64,000 nucleotides of DNA, taken from contig CM029367.1 in NCBI GenBank assembly GCA_017165825.1, positions 21,798,739 to 21,862,738 of the forward strand. The letters run 5' to 3'. A program made the translations under genes and the position numbers. Positions 21,906 through 34,405 of this stretch are shown piece after piece (the stretch's first letter is position 1; every line of letters starts with the position of its first letter). The notes beneath the pieces were generated by a model. That model was given only the letters and a program-made list of their open reading frames with translations, was not told the DNA's origin and did not search any database. This DNA comes from Hepsetus odoe (lineage: Eukaryota > Chordata > Actinopteri > Characiformes > Hepsetidae).

Positions 21906-22069
21906 TACGCTTTAAAGGAGTATGAACATGAACAGGGGAAAAAAGGTCCTGTTGACTTTTCCGGGAAACGTCACTGCTCAGCGCTCGCTAGGAGACTCAG
22001 TGCAGATCTTTATATCATGCGGTGCAGGAATCTTAGGCCTCAGGAAGTGGATATAGCTTGTAGATCTGT

Positions 22070-22264
22070 TTAACTCCGCCCACCCTGCGCCTGTGTGCTT
22101 CTAAACCAATCCAGCTGCTTCTTACTGAGCACTTCCTGATTGACAGAAGACTCGGTTTGTGATTGTGTCATGTGCGGTCGGTCCTTAGGGCTGATATCGC
22201 TCTAACAAAGGCTCTCAGCATTTCATCACTGCAGGACATCTGTATTCTCTTGCTGTCAGACACC
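22070..22264 (+). promoter_or_regulatory. sgpl1: Putative sgpl1 promoter and 5' UTR
   Basis: Directly upstream of the first coding exon lie a CCGCCC-type box near 22076, a CCAAT box at 22106-22110 and an inverted ATTG element near 22138. There is no TATA box. Assigned by position and motifs; the transcription start is unknown. Confidence 0.45.
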
Positions 22265-24085
22265 ATGGACTACTGGGTGAGTGTGACATTTTAAGAATAT
22301 GTGTGTTACAAAACAAGTGGAGCGCTTGAACAGGTGAGTCCTGAGAGAGGACCGCGGGGGGGGCAGGCAGGCAGGCAGGCAAGTTTTGCTTAAAGTTGTT
22401 ACATTGCTGCAGCGTGGAGAAAGATCCTTCTCGCTGTCTGTTCTGCAGACTAAACAGAGCAGTCACATGTCTGAGGAGTGTGTGCTGTGAGGTCTACATG
22501 TGTTTTCTTGTTTAGCATGTCCAGAGTTGGCTTCCTCTCTACACAAGCCTAAGGCTTCTTGTAAATCTCCACAGAGGTCTCGGAGCCTCATTCAAAGCTT
22601 AACGTGTTATTTCTGTGAAGTAAATACTAGAGAATAAGCCTAAACCCCTCTCCAAATATAGCTTGAGCAGAAGAGTAAGAGTAGCAGATCAGAAGCAACA
22701 CACAAAGTGCTGAGTAACTGCTGGAGCTGCAGGGGAGCTCCTAAACCCAACACATCTATCAGCTGAATTTGTTTGTTTATGACCAAAATTTAGATTCAGT
22801 ATTGTGAATACACAGCAATTCCGAAGTGTGAATCTACATAGTGTAGATTATTTTCCAAATTAATGATTGAGCTCGAAAAACATCCTCTGATCACAAAGCA
22901 AGCTGAGAAGGAGAAGCAGAAGTTGCTGAGTTGTGTGGCTTTTGGTGACTGATTTTGGACTGATATTTTTGCTCACCACAGATCGTCATCTGCCACATTT
23001 TGTCCTCACAAGCAGAAGAGATAAGACATAGACTCAACACAAGCTCTGAAGGTGTGCTGTACTTTACGGCACTAACACCCAGCTGCGTTCAGTCCTGGGT
23101 GTGGTGGGAGGTGGGAGACGGCGCCTCACTGAATTTAACTTCTAGTCCATTATATCACAATTAGACTGAGATCTGGGAGAAAGTGGAGGTCGAGTGAACA
23201 CCTTGAACTCTTTATCATCTTCCTCAGATCATTCCTAAATAAAAATGTGTTGTAAGATGAAAGAGGCCACTGCCTTTACAAATACCACTGCCATGAAGGG
23301 GTGTGCATAGTCAAAGTTTCACCAAACCAAACCAGTGTTGCTCAGATGCTTATGCTTGCCCAAACTTTGAAACAAAGTAATCCATGTTTTTTACTGCCAT
23401 TGGTGTCATGTTTTGATTATTTGGTGCATATGATTTAGCTAGTGGGCAGTTTATTCTGATATCTCCAGATGGGTTCAGCCTAACAATGAGAATTCTGTTA
23501 ATGGAATATTGAGGGTAGTAGTAAAAATGTATTTATTAAAAGAACTAAAGTTAATGATACACTCTGTCTATTTCAGTTGTTTCTGCAGGTGTGGTGTGAG
23601 GAATTTTGAGACTGGAACTGTTCTTTGTGCATTTGTCCATCAAGAGACTTCCTGTGTTAGCTACAAACTTACAGGAAGTGCTATTATTAAAACAGTGTAC
23701 AATGAGGGCAGTGAGCAGATCTGCTTTGACTGCTCCCCAACAACATCTGTTCAGTCTGTTTCACAGCTTAACTAAGCCACCCATGATGTGTTGCACAGTA
23801 TATTGCTTGTGACCATAGTGTAACATCCACTTCATTATTTCATCATTGTGCTTTTTGATTTTTCGGTTAGACTTTAAGCAGCTGTGGAAGAAACCATGAT
23901 GCTAAGTTGTCAGTTCATCAGTTAACTTATAAACTCTCAGAAATATGACCTCCTTTCATGCTCATCAAAGGCTTCTTCACAAAGCCCGTCCAGCATGGGA
24001 CAAACAAAGGCATGTATGTCTGCAAAACAAGGGGAGGCAAAGAAGTTATGGTTATTTTTTAAATTGACTGTTTCTACAGCCTTTC

Positions 24086-24120
<35 letters not shown>

Positions 24121-27100
24121 TAAATTTCAGCAAAAATCAGTTATGCACTCTGGCAATACAGAGTAAAATGTCAGATAGCAGAATAGCCTTGTATAAAGCT
24201 GTATCTGTTGAAACACATTCCTACTCTCCCTGCCTTTTGCCCTGTATGAGATAATCTAATCTCAGCTGTTTATGAGTGACGATGCTCCAACTTCTGAGCT
24301 GTTCTGTTCTGTGAACATTTAGAGCATGTATACAATGAGGAAACAAAGTAACCGTTTATTTGAATGATTGCTTTGTTCATTGAGATATACTGAAGTTCCA
24401 GTTTGGGATATTATCTGTTGGAAAGCATTAATGCATTTTATATCAGACTCTTTTATTATATGTGCAGTTATACCTGACAGTTTAACCTACCGGAGACTTT
24501 GCTTGGCATAAAAGACTGTAGACTGTAGTGGGTTATAGGCTAAAAATGTCTTATTATGTGAATATCATTGAATCTACATGTATATCAACCAGTTACCAGG
24601 TTTTGCTCAGGTTTAAGAGCTCTACTCATGTTCATGTTTTACCCCTTAATATTTGGATCCCAACAACACAATAGCTATTCTTTACAGGCAAGAACTTCTG
24701 TTGATCTACTGGCTTTCTTGACTAACCCTGTCAAACCTGTTGGAGAGCTTAAACAAGGTTTTAAACTTTAATTCATTGGGTGTGGTCTTAGGCGGTGATA
24801 ATGATGCACTCTCGTTAATTAGTTTTTTTTATTATCCCCCTGACAATCCAAATAACAGGCTAACCTGGAACACTCCTCAAAAGTGAATGGGGGCAGGTAA
24901 GGTGGTGTGTGAAAGTAGTTGAGCAATATATACACCAATTTGCCAGTTAAAACACATACAATTAAGTGAATAACATTAATTATATTGTGAAATTGACACC
25001 TGTAAAGGTGATGGGCTGCGTAAGACAGTAATCTGTCAGATGATAACATCTTGGAAGCAGGAAAAATCTGAAAGCAGAAGAATTTGAGTGACTTTGAATT
25101 TGCCATATTATCTGGGCCACTGTTTTGGTGACTGTTTTGGAATCTGCACAGTATTTGGCAGGTGTTTTTAATGTTCTGGCTGATCTAAGTATTTTTTGTA
25201 AAAATGAGGATTTCAGTCATGCTGTCTTACATCTCTGTCAGTATGTATAACTCTAATGCCCAGAATCTGCATAATGAGCCATTTATAAAAGCACTGGATT
25301 AACCAATCAGTTCTTTTTAACTACATTCTTGCTTGCACTGTTATCTAGTGCTCTAATTTGATTAAAGATCTTATCAGAGATCTGTGAACGAGGGCTAATC
25401 AGTATATTTATATATGCGGAAACCTTCATCTAGAAGATATGAAAGTGGTTATTTAAAATATTATCTAGTGGACCTTCAGCCATCTGTATGCTTCTCTTTA
25501 GTAACAGTCAGCGCTTGTCTATGTGTTGCAAAACAGAGATAAGCCGAATAACTTTAGTGTATTTTAGGGTCTTTGCATAAAGCCTTATAGATTATTTATT
25601 TTGATGCCAAACAAGTTAGGCCTCCACAAGCAACTCTATCTACTTCTGACAATTCTGGACAAAGTAGTGTAACTGTTTTTCATACGTGGTTTGAAGAGGT
25701 ACAGAGAAGGTTAATCACACTTTGTGCTTAATGTAACGGTTAGTTACTTTTGGGAACAAAAACCAGTTCTTTCATATTGGTCAGGGTCACAATAATCTCA
25801 GTCTAGTTTCAAACTTTTATAAGTCTCTTGTCCTGCACACAATGTAATATTAAAATTGGAATGTTGGCGGGTCAGAAATGGCTCATGTTACTTTTATAAC
25901 CTTGACATTTGAACATTGATAGCCACCATTGTGCCACAACAATGGTGTGGAAATACACAAGTAGCAATAGAAACAATATGTGAGTTTACTTATTAATTAT
26001 TTTAGGGTACTAGTAACTACATATTGTGGTGGCCTGGTGGAGCAGAAGGTGTTGGGTTTGAATTCTGGACCAGTTGGTTGCCTTGTGTTACCTTTGAGCT
26101 GCCCACTGCTGCATGGTGTGTATGGGTTAAATGCAGAGGATACATTTTGCTGTGGTTCATTGTGTTGCTGTGCAGTTTTGCAATAAAAATTTGTTACTTT
26201 GACTCGAACTACTACTTAAATGCACAGCTTGAACAAACTATAGGAAAATATAAAATGTTTCAGCCAGTATGTTTCACAGCAATACACAAGTCATGACTGA
26301 ATGTTGATTTACTTAATTCAAACTTTTGTGTTCAGAGTGCCTTGGAGGTGTACAAGGAGATGTTGCTGCTGTACTGCAAGGAGGCTAAACGTTACATCAA
26401 CTCCCAGTGTGCAGGTCTGGAACCTTGGCAGATCATTGCAGCAACACTGCTTTTTACTCTGGCGGCAGTGTGGACCAAGGGCTTCCTCTTTCAACAGGAA
26501 AGTAAGAAAAGTCATTGCCTGTATATCTACCTTTTTTTTTTTTTTTTTTTTTTTTTTGAGAGAGAGAGATTTCTATTTGAGGCCTGATGTTGCTATCAAT
26601 CATTTTTTAAATAATTTGGCTCTCTGGATACTTATACAAGGACTGATTGTAGCTGCTAACAAGTTCCCATAAGCTGTTACGCTTCAGAGCCAAAAAAACA
26701 TACATTCTGTAGTTTTCCTACATTTATTTTTTTCTTCCTGGATCTGCAGGTCTTACATCTCGAATCAAGAAGCAGTTCTTTAGACTCATCAGAAAAATCC
26801 CATTTATTGGCGCGTCAGTAAGTGTCTTGTGGTTTTCTGTTCTCTTGTTTTTAAATGCTTCCTTAAAAATACCTTCAGGGGTATGAGTCATTTGTCATGA
26901 TGCTGTAGCATGAGTGAAACTTTTGACATAGATTGTGCCCTGACACAGTGGTAATACCCAGGGCTACTTGATGTCATCAGACTGAAGAGAGTACTTTTTA
27001 TTGTTTACTGTTTTGAACTTTGCTTTAGCTGATGGGAGGATTACACCTTTTATATTTGAAGCCATTTCTTCTTCCCGCATAAAAAACCAGTCTTTGTCAA

Positions 27101-30100
27101 TGAAGTAAAAATATCCTTTATTTTTAGTGTAAACTTATGTCCAGCAACAATTCTATTTGTTGAAAGACATTCAAAAATCTCACAAATTTTGTGGTATTGT
27201 AGAGTAGTACACTGAATACACAGTTGTGAGGGATTAATTAATATTAAAGTTATTTATAATTCTAATTAAAAAAATATAATTAGCCTTCAGATAATCATTT
27301 TTCCTTTTTTTTGCCTTCTTTTCTTCCCCTTTTACTTCTCTTGTAGATCCAAAAACAGCTTAATAAAGCACTTGATGACATGTCTATGAGTATGTGCACG
27401 CTGAAAGAGGGAATGAAATATGAGAAATTCCTGCCAGAACGAGGCCTCACTCAGAAACAAGTCCTGGACAACATCAGACAGTACCAGACACTGAGTAAGT
27501 AATTCAGAGTAAGTCAATAATGATTGTTAGTCAAATATCAGTATCCAGGACTGAACTGCATCCTGACACACATCAGTGTAGTTTCACCTATATTATTTCT
27601 ATAAAATGAAATTATTTTACAGATGATTATCATTTCTTATCAGTTTGTAATCCATATTACAGCTTCTGTATCATAATCTCAAAATTTTTTCTTTCTTTGT
27701 TACAGATGAGGTTCAGTGGACTAAAGGCAAAGTGTCAGGGGCAGTTTACTGGGGGGATAAAAAACTCACAGAACTCCTAGTGAAGGTGCTGTGTCTTTTT
27801 AGTCCTGTTTCAGTCCAGTTTTTGAACTGAGAATTCAGCACTCATTAAATTCTGTAGTCTTTTTGTTGGTAATACTGGGATATTTATTTTATTTATTTGT
27901 ATCTGTTTCTTATCCATCTCCAGGTCTATGGTGAGTTTGCCTGGAGTAATCCTCTTCATCCAGACATCTTCCCTGGTGTGAGAAAGATGGAAGCAGAGGT
28001 GGTGCGAATGTCCTGTTCCCTCTTCAATGGTGGACCAGACTCCTGCGGCACAGTTAGTCTGTTTTCAAATCTCTATTTTGATCAAATTACAATTTACTTA
28101 TTTATTTCTGTGTGTACATAGAATCTAATTGTTTATTATATTATTTATTTTTGGGTGATTTTACTGAATCATTCATTTCCATTTCAAATATCAGAATCAC
28201 AATAAAAATATCATTAAATATAATATTAAATATCACAAAATATCAGAATCACAATAAAAACATTATTGAGGGGGAAATTGCTCATGTCACAACTACACAA
28301 ACAGATAGACAGGTATTAGTATTAATATTTATAAATTAATCTAAATATTGTTAAATAGAATCAATTTGGAACAGTATGGAAAAGTAGGCCTGGAACACAA
28401 AAAATATTAATGATAATTCCAAATAGATTGTCAGCTGGTGATTGTAATCATGATTTGATACAATATCAGCATCCATGAAAGGCTTAGTTTCACTAGTTTG
28501 TCAACAAATGTATAAGCAAATCATTAAATTTAAATAATGTTCCTTACAGAGAGCACATTTCTGCCTCCACCGTGCAAGATATTATTAAACAGTTCAAGGA
28601 ATCAGTGCATAAAGGGGACAGGGTGCAAACCTAAACTGAACACCTGACGGCACTGAATCAAGAAACCTTACTCCTCATCAGTTGATAGAACCATATGGGC
28701 AAGGGTTTACTTTGGCATATATTTGTCATTTACATTTACAGCATTTAGCGGACGCTCTTATCCAGAGCGACTTACATGTCCTAATTACAGGGACAGTCCC
28801 CCTGGAGACACTCCGGGTTAAGGGTCTTGCTCAGGAACTCAATGGGGTAGTGCTAGAGGTGGGATTCAAACCTGCAGCCTCTTGAGCTATAGGTCCATAG
28901 GCAAGTACCCTACCACTAGACCACCGCCACCCCAAGCATTTGTCAAGCATTTAGAATCACAACAGTAATTTGTCATGGTCAGACAAACCAGTATTACATC
29001 TTATTTTGGAATGTGTTATGGCTCTGAAATGCAGGGGCAAAATGTAATATTAACAAGTAAAATCAAGCTGACCAGACAAAACAACAAATATCAATGGAAA
29101 AAAAAAAGTTAATTTAAGAATCACTGCTGTCACATCTTTTTCTGAATTAAGGATGTAAAAAAATTAGCACATAAACAATCTGATTTATCTGCGATGGGCT
29201 GGCGACCTGTCCAAGGTGCGTCCCCCGTCCTCGCCCTGTGTGCGCTGGGTTGGACGCCAGCGCTCCCCCGCGACCCCGTTTGGGACAAGCGGCAGAAAAT
29301 GGATGGATGGACAATCTGATTTATGTTCTTTGTGTATTTCCCTAGGTCACCTCTGGTGGAACTGAAAGCATTTTAATGGCCTGTAAAGCATACAGAGATA
29401 TGGCTTTTGAGAGAGGAATCAAACATCCAGAGATGTATGTCCTTTTTAAGTTACTCTAGTTATATAAGTGCCTTTAACCGATATGTCTTTTTTTTTTTTT
29501 TTTTTTTTCCCCCTTGTGCTCCAATGTTTATTTTGCATAAACATTTTTTTTTTTTTTTTTTTAAGAATAGCACCAGTAAGTGTCCATGCCGCGTTTGACA
29601 AAGCAGCACATTATTTTGGAATGAAACTCATTCATGTACCTTTGGATAAGAAAACAATGAAAGTTGATGTGAAGGTAAAATCTTTTAAGTCTTTTATATG
29701 ATAAACAGACACCTTGTTGTCAGCAGCATATTTTGTTCAGTAATGATTGGCTGATTTCCTTAATGTGCTTCCAGGCTATGAAGAGGGCCATCTCTAAGAA
29801 CACAGCCATGTTGGTGTGTTCTGCTCCTCAGTTCCCTCATGGAATCATAGATCCTATTGTGGAAGTGGGAAAGGTAAATGAATCCAATACCTTTTATGAT
29901 TTTAAAGCAACCTCGCTTCATATTTGCGCTACACCAGATTATGCCATAAATTAATGCTGCAGTTCTTTGAATACTTTTATGTTTTTAGTTGGCAGAAAAG
30001 TACAACATCCCATTCCATGTGGATGCTTGCTTAGGTGGGTTCCTCATAGTCTTTATGGAAAAGGCTGGTTTCAGGCTGGAGCCATTTGACTTCCGTGTCA

Positions 30101-31835
30101 AAAGTGTGACAAGCATCTCCGCTGACACACACAAGGTGATTGTAAAGATTTGCCTGAATTTGGGGATTAGATGGTAACCTGCTCTAACAGGTTTGGGTTG
30201 AAAATTTACTCAACCGTCACTTCCTAGTACTGATTATTAAAACACATCCAAAAACTTTAGAATCTTCTTAGTGTGTCACCAGGATTTTCTGTAAAAATTT
30301 CATTGTGTTATCTCTGCAGTATGGCTATGCTCCAAAAGGCTCCTCAGTGGTACTCTACAGCGATAAGAAGTATCGCCACTACCAGTACTTTGTGGCACCT
30401 GATTGGCAAGGAGGAATTTATGCATCTCCCTCAATGGCTGGCTCTCGGCCTGGAGGCATCATTGCAGCCTGTTGGGCCACTATGATGCACATGGGAGAGA
30501 ATGGTTATGTCGAGGCCACCAGGAAGGTTGTTCAGACTGCCCGCACAATTGCTGCAGGGTAAGACCTGCTTCTCTAAATGAGGACTGCCTAACTAATTTA
30601 GGTGGTTCAGATGATAATTAGTTTGTCTTTTGTTGCTAATAAATTTGAGAACATCCCAGATTCACTCCTTTCTCCTCAACCTCTTAGCATTCGTAAAATA
30701 GAAGGAGTGTTTGTGTTTGGAAACCCTGAGGTGTCAGTGGTGGCCATAGGCTCCAAAGTCTTTGATGTCTTCCGTTTATCCAATGCTCTCACATCAAAGG
30801 GCTGGAACCTTAACACTCTTCAGTTCCCATCCAGGTAAGAACAAAAGGCTCTTTTCTCTACTGTTTCACATCCAAGTTACTTTTGGACATAATTACTTGG
30901 ATGTTGTATAATGTGAAAATCTGCTTCTCCAGAACATAAATCAAAGGGAAACTTAAAAAAATAAAGAAATAAATAAAAACACTCTCTTCATTAAAATCCA
31001 ATGAGCACAGTATTGATATCACATAAGATATAAGTTCATGTTCTTTTGTTTGTCCCTTCACAGCATCCACATTTGTGTTACTATGCTGCATACAAACCCT
31101 GGTGTGGCAGAGCATTTTATTAATGATGTGAAGGAAGAAGTAGCCATTATAATGAAGAATCCAAAAGAAAAGACCACTGGGATGGTGAGTTCAGGAGTTT
31201 TACCTAAGAATTACATTGTTTGCTTTTAAAATGGGTATTCACTTGCAGGGGCTCTAATCTGTATGATTGTTTTTGAAGTAAAATAACCAAAGATTTACTT
31301 AAAAAAGCTGGAGCCAGACCACAGCTCCTGGGAAGCACTCAGTACTGTGTGATGCTTCTCATGTTCTTAATGGATGACTCATTGAAAAGCTAAAGCAGCT
31401 CTGTGGTGAGTCACATGAATTACTGCTGCTTCAACCCTTGGGAACCCAGTAAAATGTTCCTGTCTTTCCTCCATCTGAAAGAAAAGACCTGTGATGGTAC
31501 TTGCCCCAAGAATTACAGGGCATTGACTCAGAGGTCTTATGTTAAGCAGTCTAGGCTGGTGTTTGTTTAACTGGTTGCCATGTCATTTCACTGACTTCCT
31601 TTAGACTGATTTCACCAAATTATAGTAGTGTCTTTTCATGTGCACTGACCAGAGGTAAACTTGTATTTAGGGAGCAATCTATGGCATGGCACAGTCCATC
31701 CCGGACCGTTCTATGGTGACTGAGATATCATGCGGTTTCCTGGACTGCCTCTACAGCACTGAAGTCTCCAAGGTCCAGAACAACCACCACAGCAACAAAA
31801 AACACCATATGAATGGGAGCTCCAAAACACATTGA
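22265..31835 (+). CDS. sgpl1: Sphingosine-1-phosphate lyase 1
   Basis: Fourteen coding exons, all in phase, give 572 residues (human 568): 22265-22276, 26336-26501, 26750-26817, 27347-27494, 27706-27785, 27924-28052, 29346-29434, 29566-29674, 29775-29873, 29989-30135, 30320-30558, 30688-30834, 31064-31184 and 31671-31835. The enzyme is a pyridoxal-phosphate-dependent ER-membrane lyase that cleaves sphingosine-1-phosphate to hexadecenal and phosphoethanolamine, the exit step of sphingolipid breakdown. The N-terminal membrane segment is WQIIAATLLFTLAAVW. Conserved blocks are FAWSNPLHPDIFPG, SLFNGGPDSCG, TSGGTESILMACKAYRD, HVDACLGGFLIVFMEKAG, SADTHKYGYAPKGSS and GGIYASPSMAGSRPGG. The cofactor lysine of SADTHK is the last codon of exon 10 (30133-30135). 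The C-terminus has a His/Asn/Lys-rich tail. Exon 1 codes only MDYW. Introns hold several SINE and Tc1 fragments, and none interrupts coding sequence. Confidence 0.98.
23040..23420 (-). mobile_element. Tc1-like fragment in sgpl1 intron 1
   Basis: A minus-strand relic of the 20.1-kb family. GACTGAGATCTGGGAGAAAG and GAACACCTTGAACTCTTT correspond to the catalytic-domain coding part. GAGGCCACTGCC and ACCACTGCCATGAAGGGGTG follow. Degraded and inactive. Confidence 0.65.
24090..24118 (+). repeat. Poly(A) run, 29 nt
   Basis: Homopolymeric A tract in sgpl1 intron 1. It may be the tail of a retroposed sequence, but I see no element attached. Confidence 0.9.
24935..25190 (+). mobile_element. Short non-autonomous Tc1-like derivative
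   Basis: The left end (ACACCAATTTGCCAGTTAAA) and right end (GGCAGGTGTTTTTAATGTTC) are diverged inverted termini of the 20.1-kb Tc1-like family. They enclose only the transposase 5' region (GGAAGCAGGAAAAATC, then GAGTGACTTTGA). It therefore looks like an internally deleted, MITE-like derivative. Confidence 0.6.
26028..26205 (+). mobile_element. tRNA-headed SINE, type B, in sgpl1 intron 1
   Basis: A sense copy with head GGTGGCCTGGTGG, B-box-like GGGTTTGAATTC and tail GTGGTTCATTGTGTTGCTG. The region between CCTTTGAG and CTGCCCACTGCTGC is shortened. It ends about 130 bp before exon 2. Confidence 0.8.
28730..28936 (-). mobile_element. tRNA-headed SINE, type C, in sgpl1 intron 6
   Basis: Minus-strand copy with GGTGGCGGTGGTCTAGTGG (A-box), GGTTTGAATCCCACC (B-box) and the tail AAGAGCGTCCGCTAAATG. 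It is antisense to sgpl1. Confidence 0.87.
29190..29312 (+). mobile_element. Type A SINE tail-only fragment
   Basis: Contains only the 3' part of the type A element, from GCGATGGGCTGGCGACCTG to the GGATGGATGG terminus. It is therefore a 5'-truncated insertion (or a copy of the partner LINE tail). It lies about 33 bp before sgpl1 exon 7. Confidence 0.85.
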
Positions 31836-34405
31836 ATCTGGATTGGCTGCTAGGGTGTCTACCTGTAACTTGCCAATGGGTCCCTCATCATGTTTGTCTT
31901 CAGTTATTTACTAACTTTTCTGTCCCTCATTTTAATCACTCATTTACTCATTTCATATTCAAGCACAAGCCATAGTTCTCATGCAGTTTGGGCATTTTTG
32001 GCTGTCCTGAGGAATGATTGATGATTTATTGTATTCATCATGGTGTCAACGTCAGCATCGGAGGTTCAGGGACAACTTTCTTTCTTTGTAGGATGAAGTG
32101 TGTTTTGTTTGTATTGTGTGGTCATCAGTATATTACCAGTCCTCCTTTTTATTGTTCAGAATACTGCGGCCGTCCAGGTGGAGAAAAAAGCTCCAGTTTA
32201 ACTCTCAGGTTAACATGAGGGAAGCCTTTAATTGAGATTTAAACATTTTAATATAATCACTAATCACTTGCTTGGTCTGTAGACTCGATGTTTAACTTCA
32301 GTTTTCAAATGACTTGGATCACAGTTAGCGGCTTCAAGCAAGCAAAAATGGCAAAACCTTCATTTGAAACCCCTTTACTTAGAATCCATTGTGGCAGTTT
32401 GTGCAAATACTGATCAAGATCACATATCTGTATGTCATCATATTACTGTTACAGGGCTAAAATGGGGATTTTAAAAATAAATAAAACAGGCCAAGCAGCA
32501 TACCATAGTATCTCTTACTATTGCCAAAATTATACCATCCTCTAATGTAATTTGGAAAGCACAAAAAAGGTTAAATTTCTAGCACTGCTCAGGTAGAATT
32601 ATAGATTAAATAGAAGTCAACATTAAACAATAATGATCACCTAAAAATCAAGATGATTATGCCCCAAATTCTCTTACTGAATGCAAATTGGATCTTATGT
32701 CATTTAATTTGAATCTTTATTTGCCTGAACCTAAATTACTGTAAGTTCTTAAAAAGGTGACTGAAACCATCGCTATTTCCTTCCTTTCTACCTCAGATGT
32801 CATTCCATTGATTCTGCATTTTGCATTAATAACTTTTTTTGTAGTTATTGGACTGTCTTCCTCGAATGGTTCACTGATTAGAGACAATGACCAGTTAATT
32901 CCTTAACCTTGCACAAAATGGTAATACTTGGAAGTTATTTACATGGGAAATAAGAGATAAGTACCTTTCTCTTTAAAAGTGGTGTTGTGTGTATGGTTTT
33001 TTTTTTTGTTTTTTTTAGTTCAGGAAGGTGCTTGAGCAATCAGTAATTGCCTTGTTAATGTTCCTGAGCTGTAATAAGGGAGTCTAGCTCTTGAATGAAC
33101 AGGAAGCTGATGAGACGTCGACGTGATGACACGGTACCATTGAATCATGACTGCAGACCTTGTCAGCTATTTAATTCCTTATGCTTTCATAATGTCTTTG
33201 ACCACTGTGTGTGTTTTTACATTAGACGTCACTGATGTAGTGTCTCATATTTCAATAATGTAATTATAATTTAACTGTACTTTTAAAAATATTACAGGGC
33301 TAAAACTGTGTGAGCATGAAAATGTTAGAAAATTGAGGGGCACCATTTCTAAAATGATACCACTGAAGTAGCATCATAACATTTAACGTTTGCCTTAGGT
33401 TAAGCTATTAAATGTGGGAACTATCACTTCTTATAATAAGAATTATGAATATTATTTTCATATCTAAGATTTTATATTTAACACTTGTCCTCCAGAGATG
33501 CATTCTATTCTCTCACAATACTGTATAACTACTAATAGAGAGGCACCTTGATTTCTGCAGACTCTGGAGAACCTATGACCTTCATTACTGCAGTTTTCTA
33601 TAATTCATGACCAACAGTGTTTACCTTCATGCTTTCTGGCAGGCTCTCGGGCTAGTGCAGTGACTATCAGCCTCAGGGAGAGGGCCTTTACCACCTCATA
33701 AAAGCCACTTTTAAGAATACTCTGTATTCCACTCCCTCTGTAAAAATCATTAAAGTCTTTTTAAAGAGCTAATACTATGCTTCTGGTGTTCGTACTGCTT
33801 GAAATGGAAAGATTTGCACAATTACAGTAACTTATTGCCTTTTCTTTTGCGGTCAATGGTGAATAGCTATTGGAGATATGTAGTTCATACAATACCTACA
33901 GGTTTAAATGAGTGTGAGCAGGACACATTACGACCACAAAAGGTCTTTTCAACCAGATTTCAACCCGTTACAGTTCTTTTACAATTCACATTCATAGACC
34001 TGACTTAGTATTAATACAGAAATTCAAACTTACACAAAGTGTGATTTATTTTTGGTTGGCTGACATGACTAACATTCGGATGTTGAACAATACACAGCCC
34101 TCTCTACACCAAATTTAAAATAAAGGCACTTTTTTTTTTTTTTAAGTGAGGGGGTACTGAAAAGTTTAGAAATTAGACAATATTTTACTGTGTTAATATT
34201 TCTAACTTTTCCTCCTCAAATTTTTATTATAGCTGTGGGTCGATACCGATCAAGGTGACTGACTAAAAGGCAATGGGGAATTTTTAGAGAGGAATCAATG
34301 CAACTTGATCCAAGTTATGATCCAAGTCTGTCAGGAAAACTAAGACACCGAATTGCTTTAACAGTCAGGTAATTGGCACTACACGATGGATACGAGGTAT
34401 CCGCC
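31836..34405. other. sgpl1-pcbd1 convergent interval with both 3' UTRs
   Basis: 2.6 kb of AT-rich non-coding sequence between two stop codons on opposite strands. AATAAA at 32477-32482 is a candidate sgpl1 poly(A) signal. No further gene or recognised transposon was seen. Confidence 0.5.
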
